Of a stretch of DNA of 64,000 bases, positions 22,810-37,030 are shown one piece after another. Location: positions 127,336,255 to 127,400,254 of the forward strand of contig JBOZIK010000001.1 of NCBI GenBank assembly GCA_051453625.1. Direction: 5' to 3'. The notes beneath the pieces were generated by a model. That model was not told the origin of the DNA. It did not search any database and saw nothing but the letters and a program-made list of their open reading frames with translations. The stretch is from Welwitschia mirabilis (lineage: Eukaryota > Gnetophyta > Gnetopsida > Welwitschiales). The position numbers and the translations under genes are program-made. How positions within the stretch are numbered: the first letter of the stretch is position 1; every line of letters starts with the position of its first letter.

Positions 22810-24144
22810 TGCGTTAACATGTAAAAATTAACATTATAATTAAGTTAAATAACTAATTAACCTTAATAGAATGCATTAGTATAATTGATTTCATAGAGAA
22901 ACATGTCTTGTATTGATTTTCAAATTAATTATAAACTTACCTATATTCCATAACATTTTTAGATGAATTATGATCAATTAGAGGACATGCCTCGATCCAA
23001 TCATTGAACATCTTAAAATACTAGTGGCATTAGCTAGAACTACTAACACAACTAGCCTATATGCATAAAATACCTTCAAAATCACATTCTTAGAATGTCA
23101 TGAAAATTTTGAATAGAATGCAGTTACAAGCTCGATTGAATTTCACATAAAAAAATAATTGCATTATTAACAACATATGGTGATGATGGCAAGGACTTGT
23201 AGAGTAATATTTGGGAGGACTGTGTAGGATGATAGTGGAGACACATAACATAGATAGTATCTAGTAGTAACTATAGCACTTTGGAGCTAAGTATTGGCAT
23301 TGTTATTAGCATCTTTACCAAATGAAGAAGTGGACAAACTGTTTTACTTAATATTATGATTTATAATTGTCCATGTAATGCTATAATCCAAGGGATTGTA
23401 ACCAATGCTCTTTCCTATTTTTACCTACAAAAGAACCTTAAACCTTTTATTATATCATCTTTATTTGGAAGAATTATAAAACTTGGAGCATCAAATTGTG
23501 ATGGCTTTCTAAAGAACTCTTTGAAAAAGTGAGTTAATCTTCAAGGATAGCTGAGGAATTCCTTCAACTTATTTCTTTCTTTTTTATAAAGATTTTTCTT
23601 TTTGTAATACATCAAGTTTTTTTTCCTTTGATTTTAATTCATGAGTAAAATTGTAATTGAAATGCTTAGGTAACTACTTCAATCATTAAAGTTCATTTCA
23701 ATTGCGTGAATTCTTTTTACTTACTTATTTTAAGTCTTTTAGATTTATAGATCTTAAGTACTTAGAGTTCTTACTTTCTATTATTATTTTGAGATTAAAT
23801 TATTAATTAAATTTATCATTTCTCATATAGTGGATGAGATTATACCCCATAACTTAAGTTAAAAGAACTTAATGGTTTTAAATGTTTTGCAGAAAGGCAT
23901 TGGAGAACATTACAGTGAAGGTTTACTTAAAGATGAATCAATGATACCTTAAAGCTAGTTTGCTTTCCTCTTCTCTCAAGATGAATTTCAACTCAACTTT
24001 AAACACCATCTCTTTATATTTCTTTTCAAAAATTTTGTAACTTATATTAACTTTAAGTTAATGCAATTCTAAATGCAAACCTATGTTATTCTTGAGAAAT
24101 AACAATAGCTAAGTGAAAACTTAGCTTTAAATTTGATACCAAAG
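22810..24144 (+). repeat. LTR-like unit, tandem copy 1
   Basis: Begins TGCGTTAACATG and runs 1335 bp to the start of an aligned second copy. A purine-rich tract precedes it, so it may be the 3' LTR of E2. The TATA position is decayed (CCTACAAAAG, about 23424). Near its end the stretch TTGATACCAAAG (about 24132-24143) resembles an initiator-Met primer site at 9 of 12 positions, which would be odd this close to a second LTR. Confidence 0.55.
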
Positions 24145-25475
24145 TGTGTTAACATGTAAAAATTGGCATCAAGATTAAGTTAAATGATTAATTAACCTTA
24201 ATACAAAAAACATTAATATAATCTATTTCATCATAAAAACATGTCTTTTATTGAGTTTTATACAAATTATAAACTTAGCTATTTTCCATGACATTTTTAG
24301 ATGAATTATGCTCAATTAGAGGACATGCTTAAATCTAATCATCAAACAACTTAAAATGCTAGTGCCACTGGCTAGTACTACTAGCACTATTGGATTATAT
24401 GCATAAAATATCTCTAAACACATGTTTCTAGCATGTCATAAAAAATTAAACATAATGCAATTATGAGATTGATTAAATCTCCCATAAAAAACAATTACAT
24501 TCTTAATCATATGTGGAAATGATGAGGGACGTGTAGAGTAATATTTCATAAGACTAAATAGGACGATGGTGGAGCTACATGGCATAGTTAGAGATTAGCA
24601 GTTGCTATAGCACTCTAAAGCCAAGTGTTGATATTGTCATAAGCATCTTTATCAAATAGAAAAGTAGATAAATTATCCTACCTAATGTCATAATTTGTAA
24701 TTATCCACTTAACTCTACAAGCCAAGGGCTTATAACCCCTTCTCTACCCTATTTCTTCCTATAAAAGTGCCTTGAACCCTTCATTATATTATCTTTAGCT
24801 TAGAGAGTTATAAAACCTTGGAGCATCAACTTGTGATGGCTTTCTAAGTGACTCTTTAAGGAAGTGAGCTAGTCTTTAAGAACTGCTAAGGAGTTTCTCC
24901 TACTTCTTTCTTCCTTTTTAGTAAATTTATTCCTTTTTGTAATACATAAAGTTGTTTTCCTTTGATTTTAGTTCATGAGTAAAATTATAATTGAAATGAT
25001 TCTATAACTATTTTAACCATTAAAGTTCATTTCAATCGAGTGAATTCATTTTAAGCACAAATCAGGGTCTTTTAATTTTATAAATATTAAGTATTTAAAA
25101 GTCCTTACATTTTATTATTATTTTAAGACTAAAGTATTGATTTAATTTACCATTTATCATATGGTGGATGAGAGTATACCCCATGATTTAAGCATAAAAC
25201 ATTTGATGGTTTTAACTATGTTGTAGAAAGATGACTAGATAACATTTAAGAGAAGGATTACCTAAGGATAAATTAGTGATAATTGGAGCTAGTTTTCTTT
25301 CCTCCTCTCTTAAGAAAAAGTTTAATTCAAACTCTAAACATCATAGTTTTCTCTTTATTTTCTTAAAATTTGTAACTTATATAAATCTTAAGTTAGTGTA
25401 ATTCTAAATTTAAACCCATGTTATCTATGAGAAAGAATGATAGCTAAGTGCAAACTTAGATTTCAATCTATATCA
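24145..25475 (+). repeat. LTR-like unit, tandem copy 2
   Basis: Begins TGTGTTAACATG and aligns along its full length with 22810-24144, clearly diverged. It keeps a TATA box (TATAAAAG, 24770-24777) before a pyrimidine-rich leader, as in an LTR promoter. There is no space for internal coding sequence between the copies. Confidence 0.55.
24770..24777 (+). promoter_or_regulatory. TATA box of LTR-like copy 2
   Basis: TATAAAAG in a CCTATAAAAGTGCC context, about 625 bases into the 1.33-kb unit. The same place in copy 1 reads CTACAAAAG, so only copy 2 keeps the consensus. Confidence 0.45.
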
Positions 25476-26635
25476 TTACAAACTAAGATCATCCATTGTC
25501 ATCCAAGTATAGGATTTTATGATGGTTGCTTAAGGAAATATCACCCTATCATATATCATAGGTATGAAAAGTTCCCTTAAAAAGCTAGTTTTACATGAAA
25601 GTTTAGTAATACATCATAAGAAAAGAATAAATAAAAAGAATACCTTATATGACAACAACATCTATACATATTAACCATGTAGGAAGATATAGTTGTAATC
25701 ACATTAATCATAATTAAAGTGAGGTTCTTTGATAGCAACTACCTAATAAAAGTAATAAAGTTTATACTTATAATTATATGAGATTTTACAAATTTATTTT
25801 AAATTAATATTATAAATATGGCATGAGATGTAACCAATAATCTTATAAAGGTTTATCACTTATGTTATACATACTTAATGTAGTGATATTTTAGCTACTT
25901 GTTAATTGGGTGAATAATATAGAATTAAAATAAGAGATTGCCACATTACTATAATGACATTTTCATGTATCCCATGCTTATAAGTTATTCTTTATTTTAA
26001 TATTATGCATAAGAACACATTTATGTTATTTTAACTACTTGAAATGACTTTTCAGATCATACATCCTTTAGATAATGTGTATGTCATGTATCTCTCTATT
26101 AATTATTTCACATGAAATTAATCATTATATAATAATGTTTATTAAATGTATCTACTAACATTCATTTTTTATTCTAAATGTGATTTAATGTAGTTATGTT
26201 ATGCATATTTTAATTATATAATGATGCACACATTTCTCAATGATTATGGTTACTTTTAGTGTGCTTTAATGCATTTGAGGTATGTCTCCTTAAATATGTT
26301 TTCCTACATGTTCATGCATATGAATTAAATGTCTTAAGTAGGTATTTGTTATTTTGTGCATAAAATGATATAATGTTAGTAAATTTTCTATGATGCTCAA
26401 TGAAATAGTTAAGCATTTAATTAGCCTTCTTTATCCTTTAACTTCTATTTTGCTAAGTCTTGTTGAGACTAGTAATTAATTAGTAGCATTATGTCTATTT
26501 CCTTTTAGCATTTTATATTGTTATATACTACTATATTTATTATGTTATGCTATAAAAGAAGTAGCTATGAAGTACCCTACTAAAATGGAATCTGTATGTA
26601 TGTGTATGCTTGTTAACTACATTTTTGAATGAGTT
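25476..26635. other. AT-rich stretch, nothing recognised
   Basis: No coding motif, tRNA or clear repeat boundary is visible. Short TTATG/CATAA runs are frequent. It is probably old retrotransposon debris, by analogy with both sides. Confidence 0.3.
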
Positions 26636-27842
26636 TACTATAATGTTTATTCTATTATAATATTTCCCTCCTGTTGACTCTTACCAAGAAACTGGAAAGA
26701 TATGAGAGGTCAGTTATTCTCGGTGATGAAGTTACTAATAGATAATTATGACCAAGTGAAACTAGAAAATCGATATTAATTTATATTAATATATATGTAT
26801 TTTTATCAATCATGCATTAGAATACCTAATTAGGAATTGATAATATGACCTTGAGAGTTCTTGATTAACTAGCACCTATATTTTTACATCTAGCTATTAT
26901 ATGTACAAATATTGTAATACATTTAGTGTTATTTCATTTGAGTTTGATACCATACTCTTCTTTTAATTAAGTTGAATATTGAATTCTTACATTAGTTCTT
27001 GTAGTATTTCATGCATGTGATTACCCATATGCCCATTGATATAGACTATCTTAATCTATCATATGTTCATGCATTGGTGGAGATGAGAAAAAGGTCCCGA
27101 AGAGGAAGTATGTGTGATTTGAGCTCTTCTAAATAAGGATACCTACGCATGATTGCTTAGCTATTGATGCAACCAACCATTTAATCACAACTTTACATCT
27201 TTATTGTGTATTCCAAATTAAAATCTTTAAAATTAAATTTAAGTAAAGTATATCATCTGATTATTTAATAATCTTAAGATAACATGTGGTGTTGGTTAGG
27301 TGAGATATCATCATATGATTCTCCCATGGTGTATCCTAGGAATAATTGAAAGGTAACTCTCCTAGTCACAACCTAATTAATCTACTAAAATAACTAATCA
27401 TGTAATGTAATTGAATTAATTAAATTAAACAAAAAATTTGTGCTTTTTAAGTCTAACCCAAGGTAAATTTGTAATAATAAATCATACTAAGTAGAAGTAA
27501 TTAACCTATGAAAAGAGGTTGTATGCTATTTTACAAGCCTTAATGAGGTGGAGACATTACTTATGCTATAAGGAATTCATTTGATATATACGTCATAAGG
27601 CATTACAATATATTAAAAGTGAAGATAATCCAAGTAAAAAGAAATTAAAGTAAATAAAAAGTTATAGGACTTGAGCTTTACAATCAAATACAAAATTGGA
27701 AAGATGAATAGAGTGACTGCCATGTCCAGATTTTTTGAGTTTAAAAGATTTATTCCAAATAGTTAAATGAAAACTAAATAAAAATAATTTTTATCTAGTA
27801 GGATGTACTAGGTTGATATAATTACTATATTCTTCATTTATT
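26636..27842 (+). repeat. Diverged long-LTR fragment related to the chromovirus LTR
   Basis: 26650-26760 (TTTCCCTCCTGTTGACTCT and a following block with GATATGAGAGG and GGTGATGAAGTTAC) matches 33645-33755 in the chromovirus LTR and 57270-57400 in its partner. Similarity fades after about 26830. From 26941 it repeats itself at 27951-28430 across an N gap. No boundary could be fixed. Confidence 0.4.
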
Positions 27843-27942
27843 NNNNNNNNNNNNNNNNNNNNNNNNNNNNNNNNNNNNNNNNNNNNNNNNNNNNNNNNNN
27901 NNNNNNNNNNNNNNNNNNNNNNNNNNNNNNNNNNNNNNNNNN

Positions 27943-28435
27943 CCCTGCACACACACACACCTCATATTCTTCTTCTGATTGAGTTTACTATTGAGTTCTT
28001 CTATTATTTCTTGCACTATTTCATGAACATGATTATCCATATGCCCATTAATATGGATCACCTTAATCTATCTTACAATCATGTGTATTAGTAGGGATGG
28101 GAAAGAAGCCAAATATAAAACTACATGTGGTTTAAACTCCTTTGGATTAGGATACATAGTATGATTGCTTAGTTATTAGTGTAATCAACCACTCAACCCT
28201 AACTTCACATCTTTATTATTTTTTCCTAATTTAGATGTTAGGAATTAGATTTAAGTAAATTTTATTATGTTATTATTTAATAATCATAAAATGAAATGTG
28301 GTGGTGGTTAGGTGAGCTATTATTATAGAGTTCTCTTCAGATGTAGCTCAGAGATAGTTAAGAGATAATTCTTTGAGTTCTAACCTAATTTATCCACTAT
28401 GATAATTAATCATGTAACTTAACTAATTAAAAAAA
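27943..28435 (+). repeat. Second diverged copy of 26941-27430
   Basis: Starts after the 100-base gap 27843-27942 with a short CA microsatellite (27947-27960), then follows 26941-27430 in order, for example CCATATGCCCATTGATAT against CCATATGCCCATTAATAT. Spacing between copies is about 1010 bases including the gap. Confidence 0.5.
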
Positions 28436-31400
28436 TTCTTTTTAAGGATAACCAAAGGTTAAGATGTAATAATAATGTCTTGGTTACTACTATATCTTAT
28501 GTTAAAATTATCTTAGCATGTCCTTTTTATCACTAGTATGTAAATATTTATTCTTATAACATATGTTTCCTACTACTATTATGAAATAAATTTGGATATA
28601 TATTTTAGCATCACTTGATGTCTTGCAATAGATCTAAGGCATAAAAATAATTAAATATATTTTCACATCTTATTGTTGAGTGATAGGACTACTATTTAAA
28701 AAAATTTTTTATTAGGTTTTCAAAATAAAAACCTAAAAATATTTCTTAAAGAAACTTGGTCTTATAAAATTTCCCCTTTTTTAATAAAATTTCATTATAT
28801 TATTTTAATTTTACTCAAGATTAGGATCAAATATGTTATAAAATGGTAATTTTAAATAGCTATTAAGATTATAGAGTGTGGTATTAATTCTAGTTAATTT
28901 ACATATTAAAAAAACGTAGACTCTTCATAACTAAATATATCTCCTCATCAAAAACATTATTTTCATATAAGATTGTATTAACATTTTGGTAAGCCTATTA
29001 TTAATTACATCTGCCTTCATTTAATCAAAAAAAATAGATCTAACAAAATTACCATCATCTACTTAAATACTAATTTAATATAGCTACTTTGGGATTATTT
29101 TAAATCCACCCATTATTTTAGTTAATATATTGAGTACATTTATGTGTCTTATGATTTAGGTTAAACATTTTTTCTACTAAGATCCATCATTCATTCTTGA
29201 TCTATTTTGTTTTATTATATATTTTTATGATTACCATTTATTAGAACCATAATATTATCATCTTATTTTTGTTTTATTCCTTGTATTATTTTATCTTATT
29301 ATTTTTTAGATACATCTCACATAGAGTTAATATGATTTGATGAAGAATTCTTACATTTAGTTAGCACATATGATGCAGGGTTTTATTATCTTGGTCTAGA
29401 TGAAATAGATGCATTTGTAGCATATACTATTTAGTAAACCTATAAAACAAATAGTATGTTGACAGAAACATATATAATTTTATTTATATTCATATTTTCA
29501 TCCTAACACAAGGTTGTTAATTATAGAAAGAGAGATAGACCACTAAGATATTTTCTTTTGAAAAAGAAGACATATAACTCTAACATTTTATTCTTTCATT
29601 CATAATTTTCTTACTTATATAATATTCCAAGTTATATATTATGTATACTAGCTATTTAACAATCATATGCTTAAAGCAAGGATTTATTATTAGTAGTCTA
29701 TGTTTGGAGTATAATTGAATGATGAGTAATTAATTTAATTATTCATACTTTGTATATGTATTTCACTAATTTGTATTCAGTCATTACTTTAGTTAATAGA
29801 TTTTATTTAATGACAACGTTGTCTTATGTTTTTTTCTACATTGCTTATATTATTTTTGTGATTTTTTATATGGTTAGTTACATGTACATATAAGTTACCT
29901 ATGGAATCCTTCTATAATTAATTTTGACTTTCTATTATATTTGAGATCTTTAAACAAAGGGATTAGATTACTAATTAATGGAATTCAATCATGATTTTTA
30001 TAAGATATGTTCATATTAATTCTAAGATTTAGTATTATTAGAATTTACTACTTAAATCTGTCCACATTTTTGTTATGTCCTAATCACATCTTCTACTTTT
30101 ATAAAATTAATTATAGTTTTCTACATTAGTAAATTTTAATTTTCAAAAAATTTATAATTATCATTATTTTTATTTTTCATCATATCATTAACGTTATAAT
30201 TATGTCATGCTTTGGAACTATCCCAAGTTATAAGAATCAAACATTAGAAGAATGTCCTTGTCAAAAATTACTAATTAGTTGGAAAAATTTCTCTCTGTTT
30301 TATTATGAAAATGATTTTATTACCATTATATCTTATAACAAACAATGCTATAATGCTATCTTATAGATAGAATATCATTATAACCTTATTAATAACTATT
30401 AATAAATTATTTTAATGTTAAAAATGTTTAAAGGATAGTTTTTATTAGATTGAAAAAGCCAATTATTTCTTATTTGTATTCTTCTTAATCTCTATTAGTT
30501 ATTATATATACAATTTGAAATTGCATTTTTGTTGAATTCATAGGTGTTTCTTAAATTAACATAATGTGTCTCTTATTTAACTTATTATTATCATTAAATT
30601 ATCAAGAATAAATATGTAGAAAAAATATATTCATGTGATGCAAGTTCTAATAATAAATAATTGAAAAGAATTAAAATAGAAGCCTTCATATGAATTTGAA
30701 GTTTTTAAGATCAAACTTTATTTACTAGATAAACTAAATAAATATTACTTAATATACATATGTATTATCAACATTAGATCAATAACTTCATGAATTAGGA
30801 CTAGTAGAACTCCTAAATGTTAATCTAAAAAGTTTCCTTATTAAAGAGCTAATTAGATTATATGAAATGATTAAATATAATCTTGCAATATAAATGATGT
30901 TTCTATTCCTTAAAATGAAGTAATTTTTGTAGTGTTTATTACTATAATAGTAGTCATGTTTTATATTCATATGATTGAGATATCTAAATGTAAACAGTTT
31001 CTTCTTTATCTTATAATGGAAAGTCATACATAATCTTGAAATTATTACATGCATTTATTTTATTTTATTAAATTTATTCTTACATTAATAAAATTATTGA
31101 ATGACAATGATGATTAAATTGTTACATGCTATCCTTAATACCAAAATCATTAATTTAAATATTTCCCCAATGTTTCTTCACAAATGTGAAATCTAGTTTT
31201 AAAAAAAAGCTACATTCATGTGCATAATACCTTACATATTATACTTTTAAAAGTTGTATTAAAAGCCACACATGTAATCTTGAGCTAGGAATAATAATAG
31301 TAAAAAATGTTATGCCATCATAATAAATGCTAATTTTTTCTAAACATATTTTTAAATAAGTATTTTTAAATGCATTCTAATACATGTCATGACTTAAATA

Positions 31401-32494
31401 CTCTCCTTTTTATTGCTTTTACAAACTTAGGTTGAGAAAACTTAGATTCCCTATTTAATGTATCATCTTCTCTCCATATTAAGTATTTGTTTCCACTAAA
31501 ATAAATATTTTGTATTATATTTCTTTCTTTGGTATTTAGAAATTGTATATCTTCAAGCTTAATTATATTTTTAATTTTATATTTTTTTTAAATTCACACT
31601 TGATTGATTTTTTAGGTTTTTTACCTTTATTATTTTATGTAATGAAATTCAACAATTATCTTCTAGTTGAAATTCTTACTAGAAATTTTAAGAATTAATT
31701 TTTAAAAGACCACAAACTATTGATATAATTATATCAAATCTCAACATATTATCTTCTATGAAAAACATAGATGATTTAATATGCTATTTGTATTTATCTT
31801 TTAACTTATGAATTCAATATTATTTTTCTAAGAAATATAGACATGCAACTATAACATATTTAAGTGGCTTATACTTGTTAAATTAACATAAAAAAACTAA
31901 AAAGAAGAACAATTTTTTTTAATATATCTAGTTTTGCATCCTTTTGAGCTTCTTTATAGTTTATACTATGATCAACATAGAATTCTTATGTATAAAATCC
32001 ATTATTTCAATGCAATATTATTAAGAACATTATTATTATTCAATAATTACTTAAATTGTTGTAAGAAATTAGTAGGAATTACTATTTAACTTTATCCTAT
32101 TTAAATAGTAATACCACTTATAAACATTTTCATGCTATTGATTTTGGTTTAACTTTGATACATAATTAAGATTTATAGGTTAATTGACATTTATAACTTC
32201 ATATTCTTATTGCAATTGTAAACCAAAGCATAGAAGATCTTTCATGATTACGATGTAAGATTTTTTTAATATTTTTCCACCTAATGAAAACATCTTGACT
32301 TTAAATTATAAGAATTATTAAAAGACCTTTCCAAAAGACATAGTTAATTCATGTTAGTGATGAACTCTTAAGAAAAATTTCATTCATGTAAGAACTTATA
32401 TGATAATGTTCATCTAGATGTAGAAAAAAATTTAGAAATACCATAATGTAAATGAATTTTGATTTATTTATTATCATAATGTGTACAAACTATA
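28436..32494. other. Four kilobases of very AT-rich sequence without recognised features
   Basis: I see no conserved protein motif on either strand, no LTR termini and no RNA gene. Short open stretches such as 30788-31054 on the minus strand are Asn/Ile/Tyr-rich and consistent with chance in AT-rich DNA. Confidence 0.35.
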
Positions 32495-35400
32495 TGTCAT
32501 ATCCCATATTTTATAAATCTTAATTATTTGGATATTAAGTATATTAAGCTTTTAATCAAATGATGACTTACTCTTATTTAAAGGCCTTGTCAAAATAAGA
32601 TGGTATTTTAAATTAACCTTAGTTTGTAATTTTCATAATTTACCATGAAAATAATAATAATTATGCTAAAAGGTTTTTATGAGAAAATCTATTCAAACGT
32701 TTAATATTAGATAAACCAATTATGTAATGAATTAAATCACATAGTAAGACTAGTAAATTGAAAATTTCAAGAGAACATAATAATATATTTTACATTTTAT
32801 TTACTCATTTAAATTCATGGTAAATGTGATAGGTGTACTATATTATGAATAGATATTTTCTTCCTTTTATCATGTGATTGATTAGATTTCATGCATTATA
32901 AAATAAATGAGCATGTGATTTTAGTACATGCACTTTTACCTAGAATCAAGAATGATAAATGAATAGATTTACTCTACCATGACTTTTATCTTCTTAACAT
33001 GTGTAAGGACACTTAATTCATAGCATATTTATTGTTTTGTTTATTAGAATTAAAGAGTTGGTATCATTATTCAACATGACAATTTTGAACTTTATGCATT
33101 TATTCCTTTGATACATTTCTTAGATGAATTAAACTTTCTTATAAACCTATGAATGATTAATAAGAAGCCCGCATGAGGAAATGATGCATGTAATTAACCT
33201 TGCTAATTGAAAAATAAAATTACTCACCCTAGTTAGGTGCACGAGTCATAAATATGATTCCTCTTTTTATACTCTAATGTAACTTATTACTCACCCCTCT
33301 TATTAATGCTAAATTATGTGATCCTATGATATTGATTTAGGTGCCTTTTGTTTATTTATATATAGAGATCTTTTTCTCTCTTGTAAAAAAAGATATACTT
33401 TTCATTTTTTCTTATAAGTGCATTTCCTTCTTTCCTCTCTCTTTCTTTCATTCTCTTGCTTGGGGAGCTTAGATCTTGGAAGCTTGGAGCTAAGAACTTT
33501 TGAGGTTGGATCTTCATCAATTTTTAATTATAAGAACTTACTAATCTTTTCAAGTAAGCTCTTTATTCACATTATCCATATGGTCTCTTTTAATATTTTA
33601 ATAGAACATTACAATATTACATTATACCACTATTTATAATATATGCTATTCCCTCCCATTGGCTCTCACTAAAATGTAGGGATATATGAGGGGTCTCTTA
33701 TGCTTGGTGATTGAGATTACTAATGGATGACTATGGTTATGTGACTACTTTGGGAATGCATTACATACTCAGGTACCCATGTTTACTTTGTGATAATATA
33801 TAACAATATATTTTTCATTCATTATGCATTTGGTCCATCTTATTAGGGGTAAAATATGATCTTCAAAAATCTCTTTTAGACTAGTACTCCTTCATGGTAA
33901 TCATAAGGCTCATAGTAAATGGTTTTTTTTAATTGATTTGATTTTTTTTCTTTCTACATTGATTTGAATTAGTAAATTTAGTTAGGATATTTTGTAGATA
34001 GTTAGTTTAACTATTATATTTATTATGTTACTAATTTAAATTATCATAAAACTAATTGTAGAATCTTTATCATATTTCTTACACCCAAATTTAAATGTCT
34101 AGAATATAAGCATAGATTAAAAAACACCATAATTTATTAATTAGTAGGTATAAAGTAGCAAACATTTTTCTATAAGTTTATGCTTGTGTTATAATTATGA
34201 AAATGTAAAAATAATAATTTTTTTGATAACTAACTTGGGCATCGTAACTTATGGGTAATTAAATAAAATTTCAAAAACGTCTTGAATCATTTAAAAACTC
34301 AAAGTATTTTGAAAGTTATAGTCATTTTAGTGTAGTGTAGTAGGTCTATAATTTTAGAAAATTTAACAGTCTTTAACCTTAAATTATGATATTAAAAATA
34401 TAATTTTTAGAATTTCAAGATAGCTCAAGTTAGTTTCTAAAGATCCCACTATGAATTTAGTTTTCAAAACATTACTAAAATATGAATGAGCTTTATAGTT
34501 AATTAAGTATTAAAATTTTAATTTTGAAATCTCCTTATAGCCCAAAAATGTTATAATTAATGTTTTAAAGTATAGAAAATTTATTACATAAACTTTTGTA
34601 GGAAGTTTGAGTATATAAGATAAGTTTCTATTAGTATCCTTAAGTTAAATTTCCTAGAAACAATATTTTATTAGGATAAATACCTCTTTATCTTTTTCCT
34701 TTTATTTTAGTTTAAACGGACATGCTTGTAAGAGTTTTCACTTTAGTAAGTTAAGTAATTTAAAATTGTCTTTAATTTATCACTTATTTTCTTAAATTAT
34801 AATATAGACATATTAGTATTAGATAAAGAGTTATACTTAACAATCATTCTTGAGCTATAGTTCTTTTATTTATCTTTCTTACACAATGGACATTATTATA
34901 TAAACATGGAAGAATGCTTCTAGGATTGGCATAGCTCTAGGTATTGGTTTAGTTTTTTTAAATACATTATTAAGATATGATTTGATACATTTAGAATTTT
35001 GTTAGAATTATTAAACTAAAGAAAAGAAAATAATATTTCTTTTATTTAGATTTTCATTACTATAATCTTAAAAATAAAGATGTTCTAGTGTATTAATTTT
35101 CTCTTTTATGATTATGTCTATAAAATAAATATAATCATGATTAGAATTATTATAACTAGGTAAATAATCCATTAAGTATCCACACTAGTTAGAATTTTAT
35201 GCATGCATTTGTGTGGTGTATTCATCAAATAAGACTAAATCAACATAAATTTGATTATGATCATCTCCACACTTGGATCTTATTACCAAGTTAAATTGCA
35301 TTGAATGTTTTTATAATACTCTTCTTGAAGTGGATTTTCTCACTACTCTCCTACCCAACCCATGTGTGAACATAATATAATCTAATATCTTAAGCCCTTA

Positions 35401-36002
35401 GCATCAAAGGATTATGTTACACCATTTGGAGATGTTTCAACAAAGTAGAGTTTATTTGTAAGCATGCATCTACCTTACGTACTATGTGTCACCTATACCT
35501 GGGAAATATTGAGAGGAACCGTAAGCCTATGGAGTTGAGTCCAGCTATGTTTGTATAATTTGAAACCTAAAATAAAACCAACTCACATCCAAAAGATAAC
35601 TGGATATTGAGCTAGAATACCATTAATGGAAGTCATAGCCTCCTATTATATTGGTTATGTATTATCCCTAAACTTATTCATTTATGTTTATAATAATTTT
35701 ATGTATTATTAATTATTTACAAAAGATCTTTCTATGTGATAAAAAAATAGGAAGAAATGAAGGACACAAACTTATGATATTGCTATTATTTGTAAACCAA
35801 AATAACCTAAGAATTACTTATAGGTAAATATATAATAACAATAAGATTTATTTTTCTTAAAATGTAAAAATGATAATAAAGGAATGAATAAAATTTAATC
35901 CTATATTATAGTGTATTTATTAGATAATAATATTAAAGAATTAAGGATGAGAAAAGGAAAAAAATAGTATTTAATTAAGGTAAGAAAAGATAAGGTGTCA
36001 CA
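32495..36002 (+). repeat. Chromovirus 5' LTR
   Basis: Starts TGTCATATCCC and ends GTGTCACA, 3508 bp, with the primer site two bases after. It aligns with 54397-55491 and 56986-59664. It contains a TATA box at 33354-33366 followed by a TC-rich leader. Confidence 0.75.
33354..33366 (+). promoter_or_regulatory. LTR promoter TATA box
   Basis: TTTATATATAGAG, preceded by GTGCCTTTTG and followed by GATCTTTTTCTCTC. The same arrangement is kept at 55250-55262 and 56986-56996, the best-conserved part of the LTRs. Transcription would start some 30 bases downstream. Confidence 0.55.
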
Positions 36003-36004
36003 AA

Positions 36005-36016
36005 TTAGTATCAGAG
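36005..36016 (+). other. Initiator-Met-type primer binding site of the chromovirus
   Basis: TTAGTATCAGAG differs from the standard TTGGTATCAGAG at one position, a G-to-A change. It lies two bases after the LTR end. It primes minus-strand cDNA synthesis in active relatives. Confidence 0.75.
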
Positions 36017-37030
36017 ATGAAGGTTAACTTAAATAAATACCTATGCTAAGAACTTATAAATTTATAAGAATTGTACATTTAACAAAATTTCTCCTTAATA
36101 TTTATAAGATTAATTATAATCATAATAACCATAATCCTAGTAGATATAAAGTTAACTATATTCTTAATAATCTTAAACCTTAAGTAAAATTAATTATGCC
36201 CTTAGTGATACTAAATTTCAAGGTAACTCTAACTTCTAGATAAGCACAAATTTAATCATATCTCTCAATAGTTAAGAATGTGATTATACTTATAATTTTT
36301 CTCATCCCTAAATATATATCAAATTACATCCATATTAATACCAATAATCATAAAGATTATAATAATGATAATCCTAACACCTTAATAATCCTAAAAGTTG
36401 ATTATATTTGGGATAGTTCTAAAGTATTTATAAGGTTAACTATAACCTCGACCATTAGATGATCATTATGATAATTCAAAATCCCTAAACAAATCAAGAA
36501 GGATGATAAATTCATATTAGTAAAAACACTATCATTATATATCTCACTTAGAAAAATTACAATTATATCAAGAATCTAAGATAATAACCTTTTTTAATTT
36601 CTTAAATAGTTTAACCTTTTGCAAGAAATATAAATACATAAAATAGTTTCTTATAACTAAATATCCTTAGAAAAAAAACCTTCAACCAAGTTATTCGTTT
36701 AAAATTATATACTTACATAATCTTAAAGTGAAATCTCATATTCATAACTTATAAACCTAGTAAATCTTATCTATTTAAAATTAAAAAAATAAGTTTGGAT
36801 TTGGATTAGGTGAGATGATTTGAAAAGGGGGGGGGGGGGTTGGATGAAGGTAGGATAGAAAAATAAAACTATTGATTATATACTTTAAGTTATAAATAAG
36901 GACCAATCACCTTATAATATAATGGTAACCATGCCCTTTATAAAATCATAAAAATATTTCTAAGTTTAACTTTTAATGTTATTTATTCTATTTTCAAATA
37001 TAATATCATAAAAATTTTAGCTTCTTTTAG
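36017..37030 (+). other. Chromovirus 5' leader
   Basis: Non-coding, AT-rich stretch between primer site and gag ATG. It holds a run of 13 G at 36827-36839, out of keeping with its surroundings. Another 60-codon open stretch (36280-36462) has no motif. Confidence 0.45.

Noticed and set aside
27947-27960. CA microsatellite as an independent feature
   Set aside because: Only about six units beside an assembly gap; too short to matter.
30788-31054. 88-codon minus-strand open stretch
   Set aside because: Composition is that of chance AT-rich DNA (Asn, Ile, Tyr, Lys); no motif and no context.
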